Shown piece by piece: positions 26,001 to 34,376 of a stretch of DNA of 64,000 bases. Positions within the stretch are counted from its first letter, which is position 1, and every line of letters begins with the position of its first letter. The notes under the pieces are model-generated. The model ran no database searches, was not told where the DNA came from, and saw only the letters and a list, made by a program, of their open reading frames with translations. The position numbers were made by a program, and so were the translations under genes. The DNA comes from Betaproteobacteria bacterium Ga0077540. Its GTDB lineage: Bacteria; Pseudomonadota; Gammaproteobacteria; Burkholderiales; Methylophilaceae. Location of the stretch: the NCBI GenBank assembly GCA_001464125.1, contig LNEP01000001.1, positions 124,001 through 188,000 of the forward strand, in the 5' to 3' direction.

Positions 26001-26737
26001 TACGACAAGCGATATTGGACGAAGACTTTGAGTTATATTATCAGCCGCAGTTTGATTTAAAAAGTAATCAAATCTCTGGGGTCGAAGCGCTATTAAGGTG
26101 GCAAAAATCCGCGGGTGTATTTATCTCGCCAGCAGAGTTTATTCCTATCGCTGAAGAATCAGGTTTGATAGTGCCATTGGGTGAGTGGGTTATCAAAACG
26201 GCCTGTGCAGATGCCAAAATAATCAAAGAGAAATTTGGCCGACCTATCCGAATGGCTGTCAATCTATCACCACGCCAATTCTCCCAAAAAGATATGGCAA
26301 CGAGCATATTGGATACACTCAAGCAAGCAGCACTGAGCCCGGAGTTTTTTGAAGTCGAGATTACGGAAAACGTACTCATGACAGACATTGAAAATTCTGA
26401 ACATATCTTGGCGCAACTGCATAAAGCGGGCGTTAAAGTTGCGCTTGATGATTTTGGTACAGGTTATTCCAGCTTAAGCTATCTCACCAAGTTTCCTATT
26501 GACCGCATTAAAATTGATCAGAGCTTTATTAGAAACATTACAGCTAACAGTGAAAGTGCCTCATTGGCAAAAGTCATTATCAATTTGGCAAAATCACTCA
26601 ACATTCCTTCAATCGCAGAGGGCGTGGAAACCAAAGAGCAGTATGATTTTGTGAAATCTACCGATTGCAACGAGGTACAGGGGTTTTATCTGGGTAAACC
26701 AATGAAGTTTGAAACACTGATAGCAAGATATTTTTAG
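23054..26737 (+). CDS. Membrane PAS-PAS-GGDEF-EAL cyclic-di-GMP enzyme
   Basis: A 1227-residue protein. Residues about 10-230 hold several membrane helices in a MASE-like input module. A periplasmic sensor (about 245-500) is followed by another helix (LYKTVAALSVIILLGLLLIR), then two PAS domains (about 535-650 and 665-790), a GGDEF domain (about 800-960, ARMGGDEFAF intact) and an EAL domain (about 975-1225: VEALLRW, VEITENV, LDDFGTGYSS, IKIDQSFI, IAEGVET). Both catalytic sites look functional. The start is GTG with no clear Shine-Dalgarno sequence, so the N-terminus is less certain. It is convergent with the MacAB-like operon. Confidence 0.9.
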   Translation: MNTQDKADWVGLIAALAVICISSLVIFGWLFDLPMITSISALWNSMVMNTAICSLLCAISLYLNYFFKFNTAQIFHRASALIIIAISTFVLAEMMLNLPINIDLPELHGVYQFDKAHPGRMAPNTAIGLLMLGIGLLITSLNQQTEHIRRLRKVLSTITFVIATLGLIGYLFNISALYTVKNYPQMALPTAINLTLLAIGLYFLNTEKVGDDDAVLVKRIYSKVLFILVFITFISTFTSFILLTNNTKKILAENLKQATTDRVFLFDVTIKYRSERALVASKNREILQLLSSIKQQGGNQAPVARLNEIAFNLIPNGFDAVYFTQVSGQKIAGFDYIGETQGPAFFLNAKYGSWLFWHNGYVLNTQIPIKNQGNTILGYMVTKQRLLALDELRSHTRVNENITDMIVCGADGGTFKCFPSSVEDKPFSMPKFHGRQRLVMSRALDLNETGIRENIDYRGNRVLASFGKIPNTNLAMIVKTDLSTLYQPVRLQLYKTVAALSVIILLGLLLIRGRLIPLVSRLKASKDQSEQAMQQFIAAAEGSLDAFLILKAVRDEHGKVQNYVCTYANDIVCAMFDCDKQALTDSLLYTVLPFLRSTKFSSKYQYVIESGKTISEELKVDLPAFSITWISHQVVKLGDGVAVTMRDLTKKKKIESALAESERTQSAIVRSVAYSIIATDIEGTIISMNQAAKNMLWYDAEELVGKHTPEIIHDKDEVIARASELSLELGRYIAPGFEVFVAKADEGMPEEREWTYIRKDGSRFPVKLSVAQLKDEQQQVCGYLGIAYDMTELKRNEEYIKHIALHDVLTGLPNRTLYSDRAGMAFEHAKREHKKVAIALLDLDHFKHVNDSLGHHIGDVLLQEVTQRLNRSIRPTDTVARMGGDEFAFILPNLKQSDDVLSVFNKILKTLKPALTASNHQLHVTASIGISIYPDHGNDLSQLLRNADTAMYKAKALGRNNLQLFTSEMESQATKRMALETDLRQAILDEDFELYYQPQFDLKSNQISGVEALLRWQKSAGVFISPAEFIPIAEESGLIVPLGEWVIKTACADAKIIKEKFGRPIRMAVNLSPRQFSQKDMATSILDTLKQAALSPEFFEVEITENVLMTDIENSEHILAQLHKAGVKVALDDFGTGYSSLSYLTKFPIDRIKIDQSFIRNITANSESASLAKVIINLAKSLNIPSIAEGVETKEQYDFVKSTDCNEVQGFYLGKPMKFETLIARYF

Positions 26738-26794
26738 TCTATTTTTACTTGTGCACTTAGTAAAAATTCAGACACGACCTAACTTTAGGTGAAT

Positions 26795-27997
26795 TCACTC
26801 TGCGCGTAATGCTTCAATCGGATCTAGACGTGCGGCATTTCTTGCAGGTAAGACCCCGGCTAGCAAACCTATCAAGGCTGACAACAGCAGACCTCCTATC
26901 GTAACAGCCCAAGAGGTATGTACCGGAAAGTTTGGCGCCGCTAGATGTATGACTTGCGCAATGCCACCACCTATAAGCAATCCTAGTACTCCACCACTGG
27001 CAGCTAATATCACAGCCTCACTTAAAAATAAATTTAGAATAGTGCTCCGACGCGCCCCCAAGGCCATTAGCAGTCCAATTTCGTTGGTACGCTCAGTAAC
27101 GGAAATGGTCATAATAGCGACGATGCCCACAGCGCCCACAAGCAGTGAAATGCTCCCCAATGCGCCCACCGCCATGGTCAATATGTCGAGAATATTGGAG
27201 AGAGTTTTTAACATATCTTCTTGCGTGGTGATGGTAAAGTCTTCAAGACCATGACGCAAAATGAGTCTTTTTTTTACCGCCTCTGCTACGCTGGCAGAGC
27301 TTGCTCCTTCAGCATAAATCACGTGAATTTCTGTTAACCCCTCTCGGTTATATAACTCCATCGCACGCTGGGCAGGGATAAATGCCGAATCATCTAAATC
27401 TATCCCTAAAAACTGGCCTTTGGGTGCCATCACTCCAATGACTCTGAAATGCAATCCACCAATCCGCACGCGCGCACCAAGTGGATTGCTCATGCCGAAT
27501 AATTCATAACGAAGCTTGCTACCAAGTACCACCAAAGCACGCGCGTTGCCTGCACCCTCAGGGGGAAGGCTGCTACCTATTTGCACTTTAGAGCTAAAAA
27601 TGCGTGTGAAATCTTTATCTACCCCATAAATAGTTGAGCGTCTTAGCCTTCCATTGCCTTCAACTTCGGAATTACCCCATACCATGGGAGACGCGGCTGT
27701 GACCTGTGGAATTTGCTTGAGAGATTGCACATCTTCCAGTGTTAGAAGCCTGGCCGTTGTTGGAATCCCAGATGGAGGTTGCCCTCCAGTTTTCACTTTG
27801 CCAGGTGCAATATTGATGACATTTGTGCCAAATTGCGTAAATTCAGTGAGCACAAAGCGGTGCACACCTTCACCAATGGAGGTCAGTAGAATAAACGCAG
27901 TGATACCGACTGCAATCCCCAATAACGTGAGAAAACTTCGCATGCGCTGTGATGAGGTGGCTTGCAGGGCAAATCGAGTGGAATCGGCTATCAACAT
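26795..27997 (-). CDS. MacB-like ABC permease (second of two)
   Basis: A 400-residue permease of the MacB/FtsX (type VII ABC) class: an N-terminal helix (LLGIAVGITAFILLTSIGEG), a periplasmic MacB_PCD domain (about 45-240), and three C-terminal helices in an FtsX domain (for example VGAVGIVAIMTISVTERTNE). The signature IGLLMALGARRSTI is typical of this class. It starts 2 bases after the other permease in a leftward operon with an ATPase and a membrane-fusion protein. The two permeases probably form a heterodimer on the ATPase, instead of the usual MacB homodimer in which the permease and ATPase are fused. Confidence 0.9.
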   Translation of the reverse strand: MLIADSTRFALQATSSQRMRSFLTLLGIAVGITAFILLTSIGEGVHRFVLTEFTQFGTNVINIAPGKVKTGGQPPSGIPTTARLLTLEDVQSLKQIPQVTAASPMVWGNSEVEGNGRLRRSTIYGVDKDFTRIFSSKVQIGSSLPPEGAGNARALVVLGSKLRYELFGMSNPLGARVRIGGLHFRVIGVMAPKGQFLGIDLDDSAFIPAQRAMELYNREGLTEIHVIYAEGASSASVAEAVKKRLILRHGLEDFTITTQEDMLKTLSNILDILTMAVGALGSISLLVGAVGIVAIMTISVTERTNEIGLLMALGARRSTILNLFLSEAVILAASGGVLGLLIGGGIAQVIHLAAPNFPVHTSWAVTIGGLLLSALIGLLAGVLPARNAARLDPIEALRAE

Positions 27998-27999
27998 AG

Positions 28000-29208
28000 C
28001 TAACGCTTAGATAACGCTTGGATTGGATCTAGCTCTGCAGCCTGACGAGCAGGCATGACCCCAAAGATTAGCCCTGATATCAGTGCAGTGCCAAAACCGG
28101 CGAACACTGCCCAGAGAGGTGGATATGCGGGGAAGTTGGGGTAAATGAAGCGTAAAACCCATGCGCCTGAGTAGCCCAATACAATCCCCACCAATGCTCC
28201 GGTGAGGGAGAGTAAACTCGCTTCGACCAAGAACAGATGGCGAATAGTGCTTGCGTTTGCGCCAATTGCTTTGAGTAATCCAATTTCGGCGGTGCGCTGC
28301 GTGACAGAAACCAGCATGACGTTCATCACAAGAATGCCTGCAACTGCAAGGCTAATTGCGGCTATACCAGCAACACCTAGGGTCAGTACATTCAAAATTT
28401 TATCAAATGTCTCAAGCACCGCATCTTGGGTGATGACGGTGATGTCTTCTTCCCCTTCATGGCGTTCCGTAATCAGCTTTAATACACTGGTTTTCACCTC
28501 GTTTATTCGCTTTCGACTACGCGCTTCAACCAATATACGGAAAAGCGTGTTGGTATCTAGCATGGCTTGTGCAGTGGCTATTGGTACAATCACCAACTCA
28601 TCTGTCGTCATGCCCATGCCACTACCACCTTCACGCAGCACACCCACGACACGCAATCGCCTATCGCCTACACGTACTGTTTTGCCTAACGGGTTCATTT
28701 CACCAAAAATCTCACGCCGTATTTCTGCGCCCAGTACCACTTCGGAAGCGCTATGTCCAACTTCAACCTTGCTCAGAAAACGTCCAATTCCCATTTTCAT
28801 CTGCCGTACTTTCACGTACTCGGCATTGGTGCCTAACAACATCACCTCGCGAAGTTTTCCAGCGGCATTGATTTCGGTTGTGGCGACTAGAATAGGAGAA
28901 ATACGTGCAACATCTGGCAACCTAAGCAAGGCCTCTGCATCATCCACAGTTAGGTCTCGTGGTGTGCTGGTGACAAGATTGGCAGGGTTAAAACCTCGGG
29001 TTTCTGAGCGACCAGGTAAAACGATGACAAGATTGCTACCGATGGAAGAAAACTCGTTGATCACATAGCGCCTCGCTCCATCCCCCAGCGCGGTAAGAAT
29101 GACCACTGCGGCAACGCCTATCGACATGGATAAAATCACGAGCAAGGTTCTAAGCGGACTTCCAGTTGCAGCTTGTGCTGCATAACGGAACGTATCAACA
29201 ATCTTCAT
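28000..29208 (-). CDS. MacB-like ABC permease (first of two)
   Basis: A 402-residue permease with the same organisation as its downstream neighbour: an N-terminal helix, MacB_PCD domain, three C-terminal helices and the signature IGLLKAIGANASTIRHLFLVE. Sequence conservation between the two appears partial, so they are diverged paralogues. It lies 10 bases downstream of the ATPase gene and 2 bases upstream of the second permease. The likely role is export of a small molecule, peptide or lipid from the periplasm, with no substrate visible in the sequence. Confidence 0.9.
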   Translation of the reverse strand: MKIVDTFRYAAQAATGSPLRTLLVILSMSIGVAAVVILTALGDGARRYVINEFSSIGSNLVIVLPGRSETRGFNPANLVTSTPRDLTVDDAEALLRLPDVARISPILVATTEINAAGKLREVMLLGTNAEYVKVRQMKMGIGRFLSKVEVGHSASEVVLGAEIRREIFGEMNPLGKTVRVGDRRLRVVGVLREGGSGMGMTTDELVIVPIATAQAMLDTNTLFRILVEARSRKRINEVKTSVLKLITERHEGEEDITVITQDAVLETFDKILNVLTLGVAGIAAISLAVAGILVMNVMLVSVTQRTAEIGLLKAIGANASTIRHLFLVEASLLSLTGALVGIVLGYSGAWVLRFIYPNFPAYPPLWAVFAGFGTALISGLIFGVMPARQAAELDPIQALSKR

Positions 29209-29218
29209 GCTAGGTAGT

Positions 29219-29935
29219 TTACGTTGCTAAAGAGGTGGCGACATCGGCTTGGTTAATATCACTCACAATGCCACCATCCATCATTCTAATCTGTCGTCTA
29301 GCCCGTGCACCAAGCGCATGATCATGCGTCACTACAATAAGCGTCATGCCATGTGCATTTAAGGCTTCCAGCAAACTCACCACTTCCTCCCCAGTTGCAC
29401 TATCAAGATTGCCTGTAGGTTCATCAGCAAGTAAGACAGAAGGTCTTAAGATAGTCGCCCTTGCAATGGCAACACGTTGACGCTGCCCACCGGAAAGCTC
29501 GTTTGGGCGATGTTCCGCTCTATCAATCAGCCCGTAATCTTTAAGTGCTTGTGATACACGTTTTGTTCGTTCTGAAGCAGAGATGCCTGCCAAAACGAGA
29601 GGCAGTTCAATATTGGCAGCAGCACTCAGTCTCGATATCAAATGAAAGCTCTGGAAAATAAAACCAATGGTTTCGCTTCGCAAGGACGCTAACGCATCAT
29701 GACTTAACGATTTAATCTCGTGACCATCTAACTGATAAGTGCCTGCGTCAGGCACATCCAGCAAACCAATCATATTCAGCAGCGTGGATTTTCCAGAGCC
29801 AGAGGGGCCCATCACAGAGATATATTCGCCAGCTGCAATCGTTAAGTGAATATTTCTAAGCGCATGCACTTTGCTGTCACCTAAGATAAAGGTGCGCTCT
29901 ATGCCGATGAGTTTGATGAGGCTTTCGGCAGTCAT
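29219..29935 (-). CDS. LolD/MacB-type ABC transporter ATPase
   Basis: A 238-residue ATPase with all motifs: Walker A GPSGSGKST, signature LSGGQRQRVAIARA, Walker B with VLLADEPTGNLDS, and the H-loop VVTHDH. It resembles LolD and the ATPase part of MacB. It sits between the membrane-fusion protein gene (6-base gap) and two FtsX-type permease genes, so it powers that exporter. It is a stand-alone subunit, unlike MacB where ATPase and permease are fused. Confidence 0.95.
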   Translation of the reverse strand: MTAESLIKLIGIERTFILGDSKVHALRNIHLTIAAGEYISVMGPSGSGKSTLLNMIGLLDVPDAGTYQLDGHEIKSLSHDALASLRSETIGFIFQSFHLISRLSAAANIELPLVLAGISASERTKRVSQALKDYGLIDRAEHRPNELSGGQRQRVAIARATILRPSVLLADEPTGNLDSATGEEVVSLLEALNAHGMTLIVVTHDHALGARARRQIRMMDGGIVSDINQADVATSLAT

Positions 29936-29941
29936 GTGTAC

Positions 29942-31114
29942 TTATTTGGCCTTGGTTTGTTCAGGCATGCTGTCTTTATTTGATTCGGGTTTAACCTTAG
30001 CCCCAGATTTCACACCATCGCGTTCAAGTGATGTGACAATTTGTTCACCCATTTTTAGGCCATCCACCACCTCGGTATATTCCCAATTGGTAATACCGGC
30101 TTTAATCAATCGCTCTTCTAATATTTGATTCTTGGCGTCATACACCAATACTTTGCTACCATCGATCAATGCCGAGGTGGGAATACGCAAGACATGGTCA
30201 TGGCTATCGAGCACAATCTCTACATCTGCGCTGTATCCTACTAACAAGTTTTTGTTATCCTCTGCGTTGTCTAGGGAAATTTCTACATCCACAGTTCGTG
30301 CTTGTTTTTCAACAGCAACCACATAAGGTGCAACGCGCTTTACATGCGCTGGTAAAACCATGCCAGGCAGCGCATCTAATGAAACTCTTGCAGATTGCCC
30401 AATGCGTATCTTAGGGGCATCTACTTCATCCATGGGGGCTTCTATATAAAGACAACTGTTATCAATTAAGTCAATTGCAGGTGGGGTTGCTACTCCGGGT
30501 GGAGAGGGTGTGGCGTATTCACCAAGTTCGCCAACAATATCTGCCACAATGCCGTCAAACGGCGCGACAAGGACAGTGCGATCTTGTTCTACTTTGGTTA
30601 CTTTTACGCGAGCTTGGGCTTGAGCCACGTCAGCGCGAGCCGCATCGCAAGCGGCACGTCTGGATTTAGCCTCGTAACGAGATTTTTCTTCACCACTTTT
30701 AGAAATAAAATCTTTAGCGCGTAACTCAGCCATGCGTGCAGCCTCACGCTCTGCGTTATCCGCCATCGTGCAAACCTCTTCTATGCGCTTTTGGCTACTG
30801 GTGACCTGTGTTTGTGCAAAATAACTTTGGGCTTGCTGGTCGTCGTTCCACAAACGCAACAAGACTTGTCCCTTTTTGACATGATCGCCTTTTTTGATAC
30901 CAAGATAAGCGATGCGACCGCCGCTAATGGGAGATAACCGTGTTCGTTGGCAAGCCTCTACGCTACCGGCGCGCGTGTTTGCGACACTGGACTCTACTTT
31001 TCCAACGCTGACATCAACCAGGGTGACAGCAATTGGTTTAGGTTTGTTTAACCACCAAAAAGCAGTGACGATGCCTGCAATAATAAGTAGGATAAAAATG
31101 AGACGCCGAATCAT
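29942..31114 (-). CDS. HlyD/MacA-type membrane-fusion protein
   Basis: A 390-residue periplasmic adaptor, first gene of the exporter operon. It has an N-terminal membrane anchor (LIFILLIIAGIVTAFWWL), a biotinyl-lipoyl half-motif (GGRIAYLGIKKGDHVKKGQVLL), a long alpha-helical hairpin (about 95-170), the second half-motif (TVLVAPFDGIVADIVGELGE), a beta-barrel and a Lys/Glu-rich tail. It should dock the permease complex to an outer-membrane TolC-like channel, which is not encoded here. A partial palindrome resembling half a Fur box lies upstream (about 31139-31155), too weak to call. Confidence 0.92.
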   Translation of the reverse strand: MIRRLIFILLIIAGIVTAFWWLNKPKPIAVTLVDVSVGKVESSVANTRAGSVEACQRTRLSPISGGRIAYLGIKKGDHVKKGQVLLRLWNDDQQAQSYFAQTQVTSSQKRIEEVCTMADNAEREAARMAELRAKDFISKSGEEKSRYEAKSRRAACDAARADVAQAQARVKVTKVEQDRTVLVAPFDGIVADIVGELGEYATPSPPGVATPPAIDLIDNSCLYIEAPMDEVDAPKIRIGQSARVSLDALPGMVLPAHVKRVAPYVVAVEKQARTVDVEISLDNAEDNKNLLVGYSADVEIVLDSHDHVLRIPTSALIDGSKVLVYDAKNQILEERLIKAGITNWEYTEVVDGLKMGEQIVTSLERDGVKSGAKVKPESNKDSMPEQTKAK

Positions 31115-31396
31115 AAAGATTATTGTCTGTCCGCGCAGTGATTAATCATTATCATACTTTTAAATCCATATTGACGGGAACTTGTGAGGTTGCTCAGATA
31201 AATAACACATCTGGCAATTGGTGTTACCTATAGCAATTTAATCCGGCCTAGCGCATTTATATCGTATTCACATTTTTATTGTGCCATTAAGAACGTAGAT
31301 GAGGATTGATATATGTCATGTTCATTCGCTTCCTTTACGGTTGATTTTGGTTGATAATCACGCACCTTTATCCTGATAAATCAATCACATTACTTC

Positions 31397-32986
31397 ATGC
31401 CATCCAATTTTTATCGCCTCGCTAGCTATGGTATTTTTGCTGTACTAGGTTTGTTCACTTTGCTGACGTTTAAGCACTATGGCATCAGTAATGATGAGGA
31501 AGTGCAACATGTGTACGGGCGACTGCTCTTGGATTTTTACCAATCCGGTTTTCAAGATCAATCCGCTTTTCACTATAAAAACCTGTATCTGTATGGCGGT
31601 TTGTTTGATGTGATTGCTGCGTTGTTGGAAAGGGCTAATCTGCTTTGGGTATGGGATATGCGGCATTTACTCTCTGCAATGTTTGGTCTTTTGGGCTTAC
31701 TCGGTGTTTATAAGATCGCTTTAACTCTTGGTTCAGAGAGAACCGGTTTAATTGCCTTATTGGTATTGGCGCTTACCGCTGCTTGGACCGGGGCAATGTT
31801 TACCCACACCAAGGATATTCCTTTTGCCACTTGTATGACTTGGGCACTGTATTACACCATTCTGGTTTGTAAGGCGGCGCCTGCGGTACCCATGCACATC
31901 AGTATCAAACTTGGTTTGGCGGTGGGTTGTGCGTTGGGGCTGCGTATTGGTGGTGGGTTTGCGGTGGTCTATCTTGTGTTGTCGCTGATAGTGAGCAGCG
32001 TGGTGATGGCAAATGGCATGTCGGCGCGACTGCATTATTTGCTTGTAAGTAGCTGGCGTCTAGTGCCTGCAGCGTTGATTGCTTTTATGGTGATGGCTAT
32101 TTTCTGGCCTTGGGGGGTAATGTCTCCCAGCCACCCGGCAGAGGCAGTGAAAGCCTTTTCTAACTTTTCATTTAATATGTTGACGATAGACAATGGCTTG
32201 GTGACTTCAATCGGTGAGGTGCCTAGAACTTATCTGTTGCATTATTTATTGGTGCGCTTGCCAGAAATCTGTTTGTTGGGCCTGCTCAGTTTAGGTCTCG
32301 TCGTTGTCCTCAATTTAGGTAAGTACAAGCAATGTTTAGCATCAAAGGAATCACGAGTTTATATTCCATTGCTGGTGGCAATCCTATTCCCTTTAGCGTT
32401 TGTACTCGCCGATAAGCCAGCTTTGTATAATGGGGTCAGGCATTTTACGTTTGTATTGCCTCCACTTGCCGTGTTAGCGGCACTTGGCATAGACCAAGCT
32501 TGGATTGCGCTACAGTCGTCAAAACGCATACTCGCAGCTTATGGTGGGTTATGCCTGATATTGGCGCTAACCACGCTGGTGGAGTTGGTGCAATTACACC
32601 CTTACCAATATATTTTTTATAATCATTTGGCGGGTGATACTGCAAAAGCAGAAAAGCAGTGGGAGAGTGATTATTGGTCAAGTAGTCTGCGTGAAGCATC
32701 TAAAGCGTTGATGGCATTAGCGTTGCCAACGCGCCAGTCGCCCTATTTAGTGGCTGTTTGCGCAGAAAATGTGCAAGGCAGTGCTTATCTGGATCATCGT
32801 TTTCAGGTGACTAAAGATTGGGTAGCGGCAGAGTTCTACATGTCATCCACCAATATGAACTGTGATCAAGTGTTGCAAGGTGAGGTGGTTGCAGAAGTGA
32901 AACGATTAGATACAGTATTAGCCGTGGTGAAAGATAGAAGAAACTTAGTAGGGGAGGCGCATAATGCAACACCAGCACCCAGATAA
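31397..32986 (+). CDS. GT39-like polytopic glycosyltransferase
   Basis: A 529-residue protein with about a dozen membrane helices and a periplasmic N-terminal loop carrying acidic residues (GISNDEEVQHVYGRLL), the pattern of PMT/ArnT-like (GT39/GT83) enzymes that use polyprenyl-phosphate sugars. It starts a rightward operon; the next gene (GT2) overlaps its 3' end by 23 bases. Together they fit a system in which a polyprenyl-phosphate sugar made by the GT2 is flipped and passed to an envelope acceptor. The acceptor is unknown; the upstream 282 bases hold no clear promoter. Confidence 0.8.
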   Translation: MPSNFYRLASYGIFAVLGLFTLLTFKHYGISNDEEVQHVYGRLLLDFYQSGFQDQSAFHYKNLYLYGGLFDVIAALLERANLLWVWDMRHLLSAMFGLLGLLGVYKIALTLGSERTGLIALLVLALTAAWTGAMFTHTKDIPFATCMTWALYYTILVCKAAPAVPMHISIKLGLAVGCALGLRIGGGFAVVYLVLSLIVSSVVMANGMSARLHYLLVSSWRLVPAALIAFMVMAIFWPWGVMSPSHPAEAVKAFSNFSFNMLTIDNGLVTSIGEVPRTYLLHYLLVRLPEICLLGLLSLGLVVVLNLGKYKQCLASKESRVYIPLLVAILFPLAFVLADKPALYNGVRHFTFVLPPLAVLAALGIDQAWIALQSSKRILAAYGGLCLILALTTLVELVQLHPYQYIFYNHLAGDTAKAEKQWESDYWSSSLREASKALMALALPTRQSPYLVAVCAENVQGSAYLDHRFQVTKDWVAAEFYMSSTNMNCDQVLQGEVVAEVKRLDTVLAVVKDRRNLVGEAHNATPAPR

Positions 32987-33992
32987 GCAATTAGCAATGC
33001 GTCATACACCAATTGTGCAGGCTAAGAATCGTACTATGGCCAATCCACATTTGACGGTGATAGTGCCTGCCTATAACGAGGCATTGGCGATTACGCAGAC
33101 AGTCGAGAATATCGTCCACACACTATCAGCGCTGAGCTCAGTTTGGGATATTGTGGTGGTGGACGATGGTAGCCGCGACGAGACCTCTAACATCGTCAAA
33201 CAGCTCCCTCAGACGCACAACACTACCTTAGTCAGATTTTCCCGTAATTTTGGCAAAGAGTATGCGATTACTGCGGGCCTCAGTTATGCCACCGGCGATA
33301 TCGTGATTTGTATGGATGCAGATGGGCAACATTCCGCCAGTTTATTGGTTGAGATGCTCAACAAATGGCGCGAGGGCTTCGACATGGTCTATGCAGTGCG
33401 CCAAGACCGCGAAGTAGAATCTAAATTTAAAAAATGGGGCGCTAAGTTTTTTTATAAGCTGATGAGCGCCAGTGGCAAAATTGAGATTCCCAAAGATGCT
33501 GGCGATTTTCGCTTGATGGATAGGGTGGTGGTAGATGCCCTGTGTGCCTTACCCGAGCGCAATCGCTTTATGAAAGGCATTTATGCGTGGGTGGGGTATC
33601 GCTCTATTGGCATTCCCTACACGCCGCTGCCCAGAACACACGGTGAAAGTGCTTTCTCACGCCTTAAGCTTATGAGCTTGGCTTGGACCGGAATTACCAG
33701 TTTTTCTTCACTCCCTTTGCGGTTTGCCAGTGCTGTTGGTGTAGTGTTGGCCTTGCTATCCTTTACATATGGCATTGTGGTGGTGATAGATAAGTTGTTC
33801 TTTAACGAATCTGTACCCGGTTGGCCCACTGTGGTCGCCAGTATGATGTTTTTATCAGGCGTGCAACTGCTATTTATCGGTATTTTGGGGGAGTATTTAG
33901 CACGTATCTACGATGAGGTAAAAGGACGCCCACCCTACATTGTGGCTGAAGTAAGCAGACCAACCCTTGAGCAATCAAGCCATGCGTCTTGA
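32964..33992 (+). CDS. GT2 polyprenyl-phosphate glycosyltransferase (DPM/GtrB-like)
   Basis: A 342-residue protein. The GT-A catalytic domain (about 30-250) has VIVPAYNEA, VVVDDGSRDE and the DxD-type CMDADGQH, and two C-terminal helices (for example FASAVGVVLALLSF) anchor it in the membrane. It resembles GtrB/ArnC enzymes that make undecaprenyl-phosphate sugars. A strong Shine-Dalgarno (GGGGAGG, 6 bases before the ATG at 32964) decides the start despite overlap with the previous gene. GtrA follows, as expected for a flippase partner. Confidence 0.92.
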   Translation: MQHQHPDKQLAMRHTPIVQAKNRTMANPHLTVIVPAYNEALAITQTVENIVHTLSALSSVWDIVVVDDGSRDETSNIVKQLPQTHNTTLVRFSRNFGKEYAITAGLSYATGDIVICMDADGQHSASLLVEMLNKWREGFDMVYAVRQDREVESKFKKWGAKFFYKLMSASGKIEIPKDAGDFRLMDRVVVDALCALPERNRFMKGIYAWVGYRSIGIPYTPLPRTHGESAFSRLKLMSLAWTGITSFSSLPLRFASAVGVVLALLSFTYGIVVVIDKLFFNESVPGWPTVVASMMFLSGVQLLFIGILGEYLARIYDEVKGRPPYIVAEVSRPTLEQSSHAS

Positions 33993-34371
33993 TATGGAAC
34001 CGCTCAAGCGCTCTGTTTCATGGTTTTTGCTGGTGGGTGCGTTGGCGGCACTGGTACATTATTTGGTCGCCGTTGTGTTGGAGGGTGTATATGATATCCA
34101 GCCAGCTTGGTCAAATTTGCTGGGGTTTTGTTTTGCATTTCCGGTCAGTTATGTCGGGCATCGCACCTTCTCGTTTCCAGACCAGACTAAGTCACATCGA
34201 CATGCATTTCCTAGATTTTTATTAGTAGCAATACTCGGTTTTTTTGCTAATCAAAGTTTGCTCTTGCTAGGCCTTCATTTCACCCTGTTACCATTTTGGC
34301 TAGTCTTAGCTGTGGTGATGCTACTTGTGGCAGTCAGCACCTATTTATTAAGTAAATATTGGGCATTTTGA
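33982..34371 (+). CDS. GtrA family membrane protein
   Basis: A 129-residue protein with four membrane helices (LLVGALAALVHYLVAVVL and others) and the conserved SYVGHRTFSF motif of GtrA, thought to flip undecaprenyl-phosphate sugars. Start taken at the ATG at 33982, giving an 11-base overlap with the GT2 gene; an ATG at 33994 is also possible. It directly precedes the ChbG/YdjC gene by 5 bases, in a tightly packed four-gene operon. Confidence 0.88.
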   Translation: MRLDMEPLKRSVSWFLLVGALAALVHYLVAVVLEGVYDIQPAWSNLLGFCFAFPVSYVGHRTFSFPDQTKSHRHAFPRFLLVAILGFFANQSLLLLGLHFTLLPFWLVLAVVMLLVAVSTYLLSKYWAF

Positions 34372-34376
34372 ATCCT

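Noticed and set aside
28202-29068. Long rightward open frame antisense to the first MacB-like permease
   Set aside because: It is rich in Ser, Arg and Thr, has no family pattern, and lies wholly inside a convincing permease gene; it is a reading-frame shadow.
31139-31155. Fur box before the membrane-fusion protein gene
   Set aside because: Only one half-site matches; the other half diverges too much.
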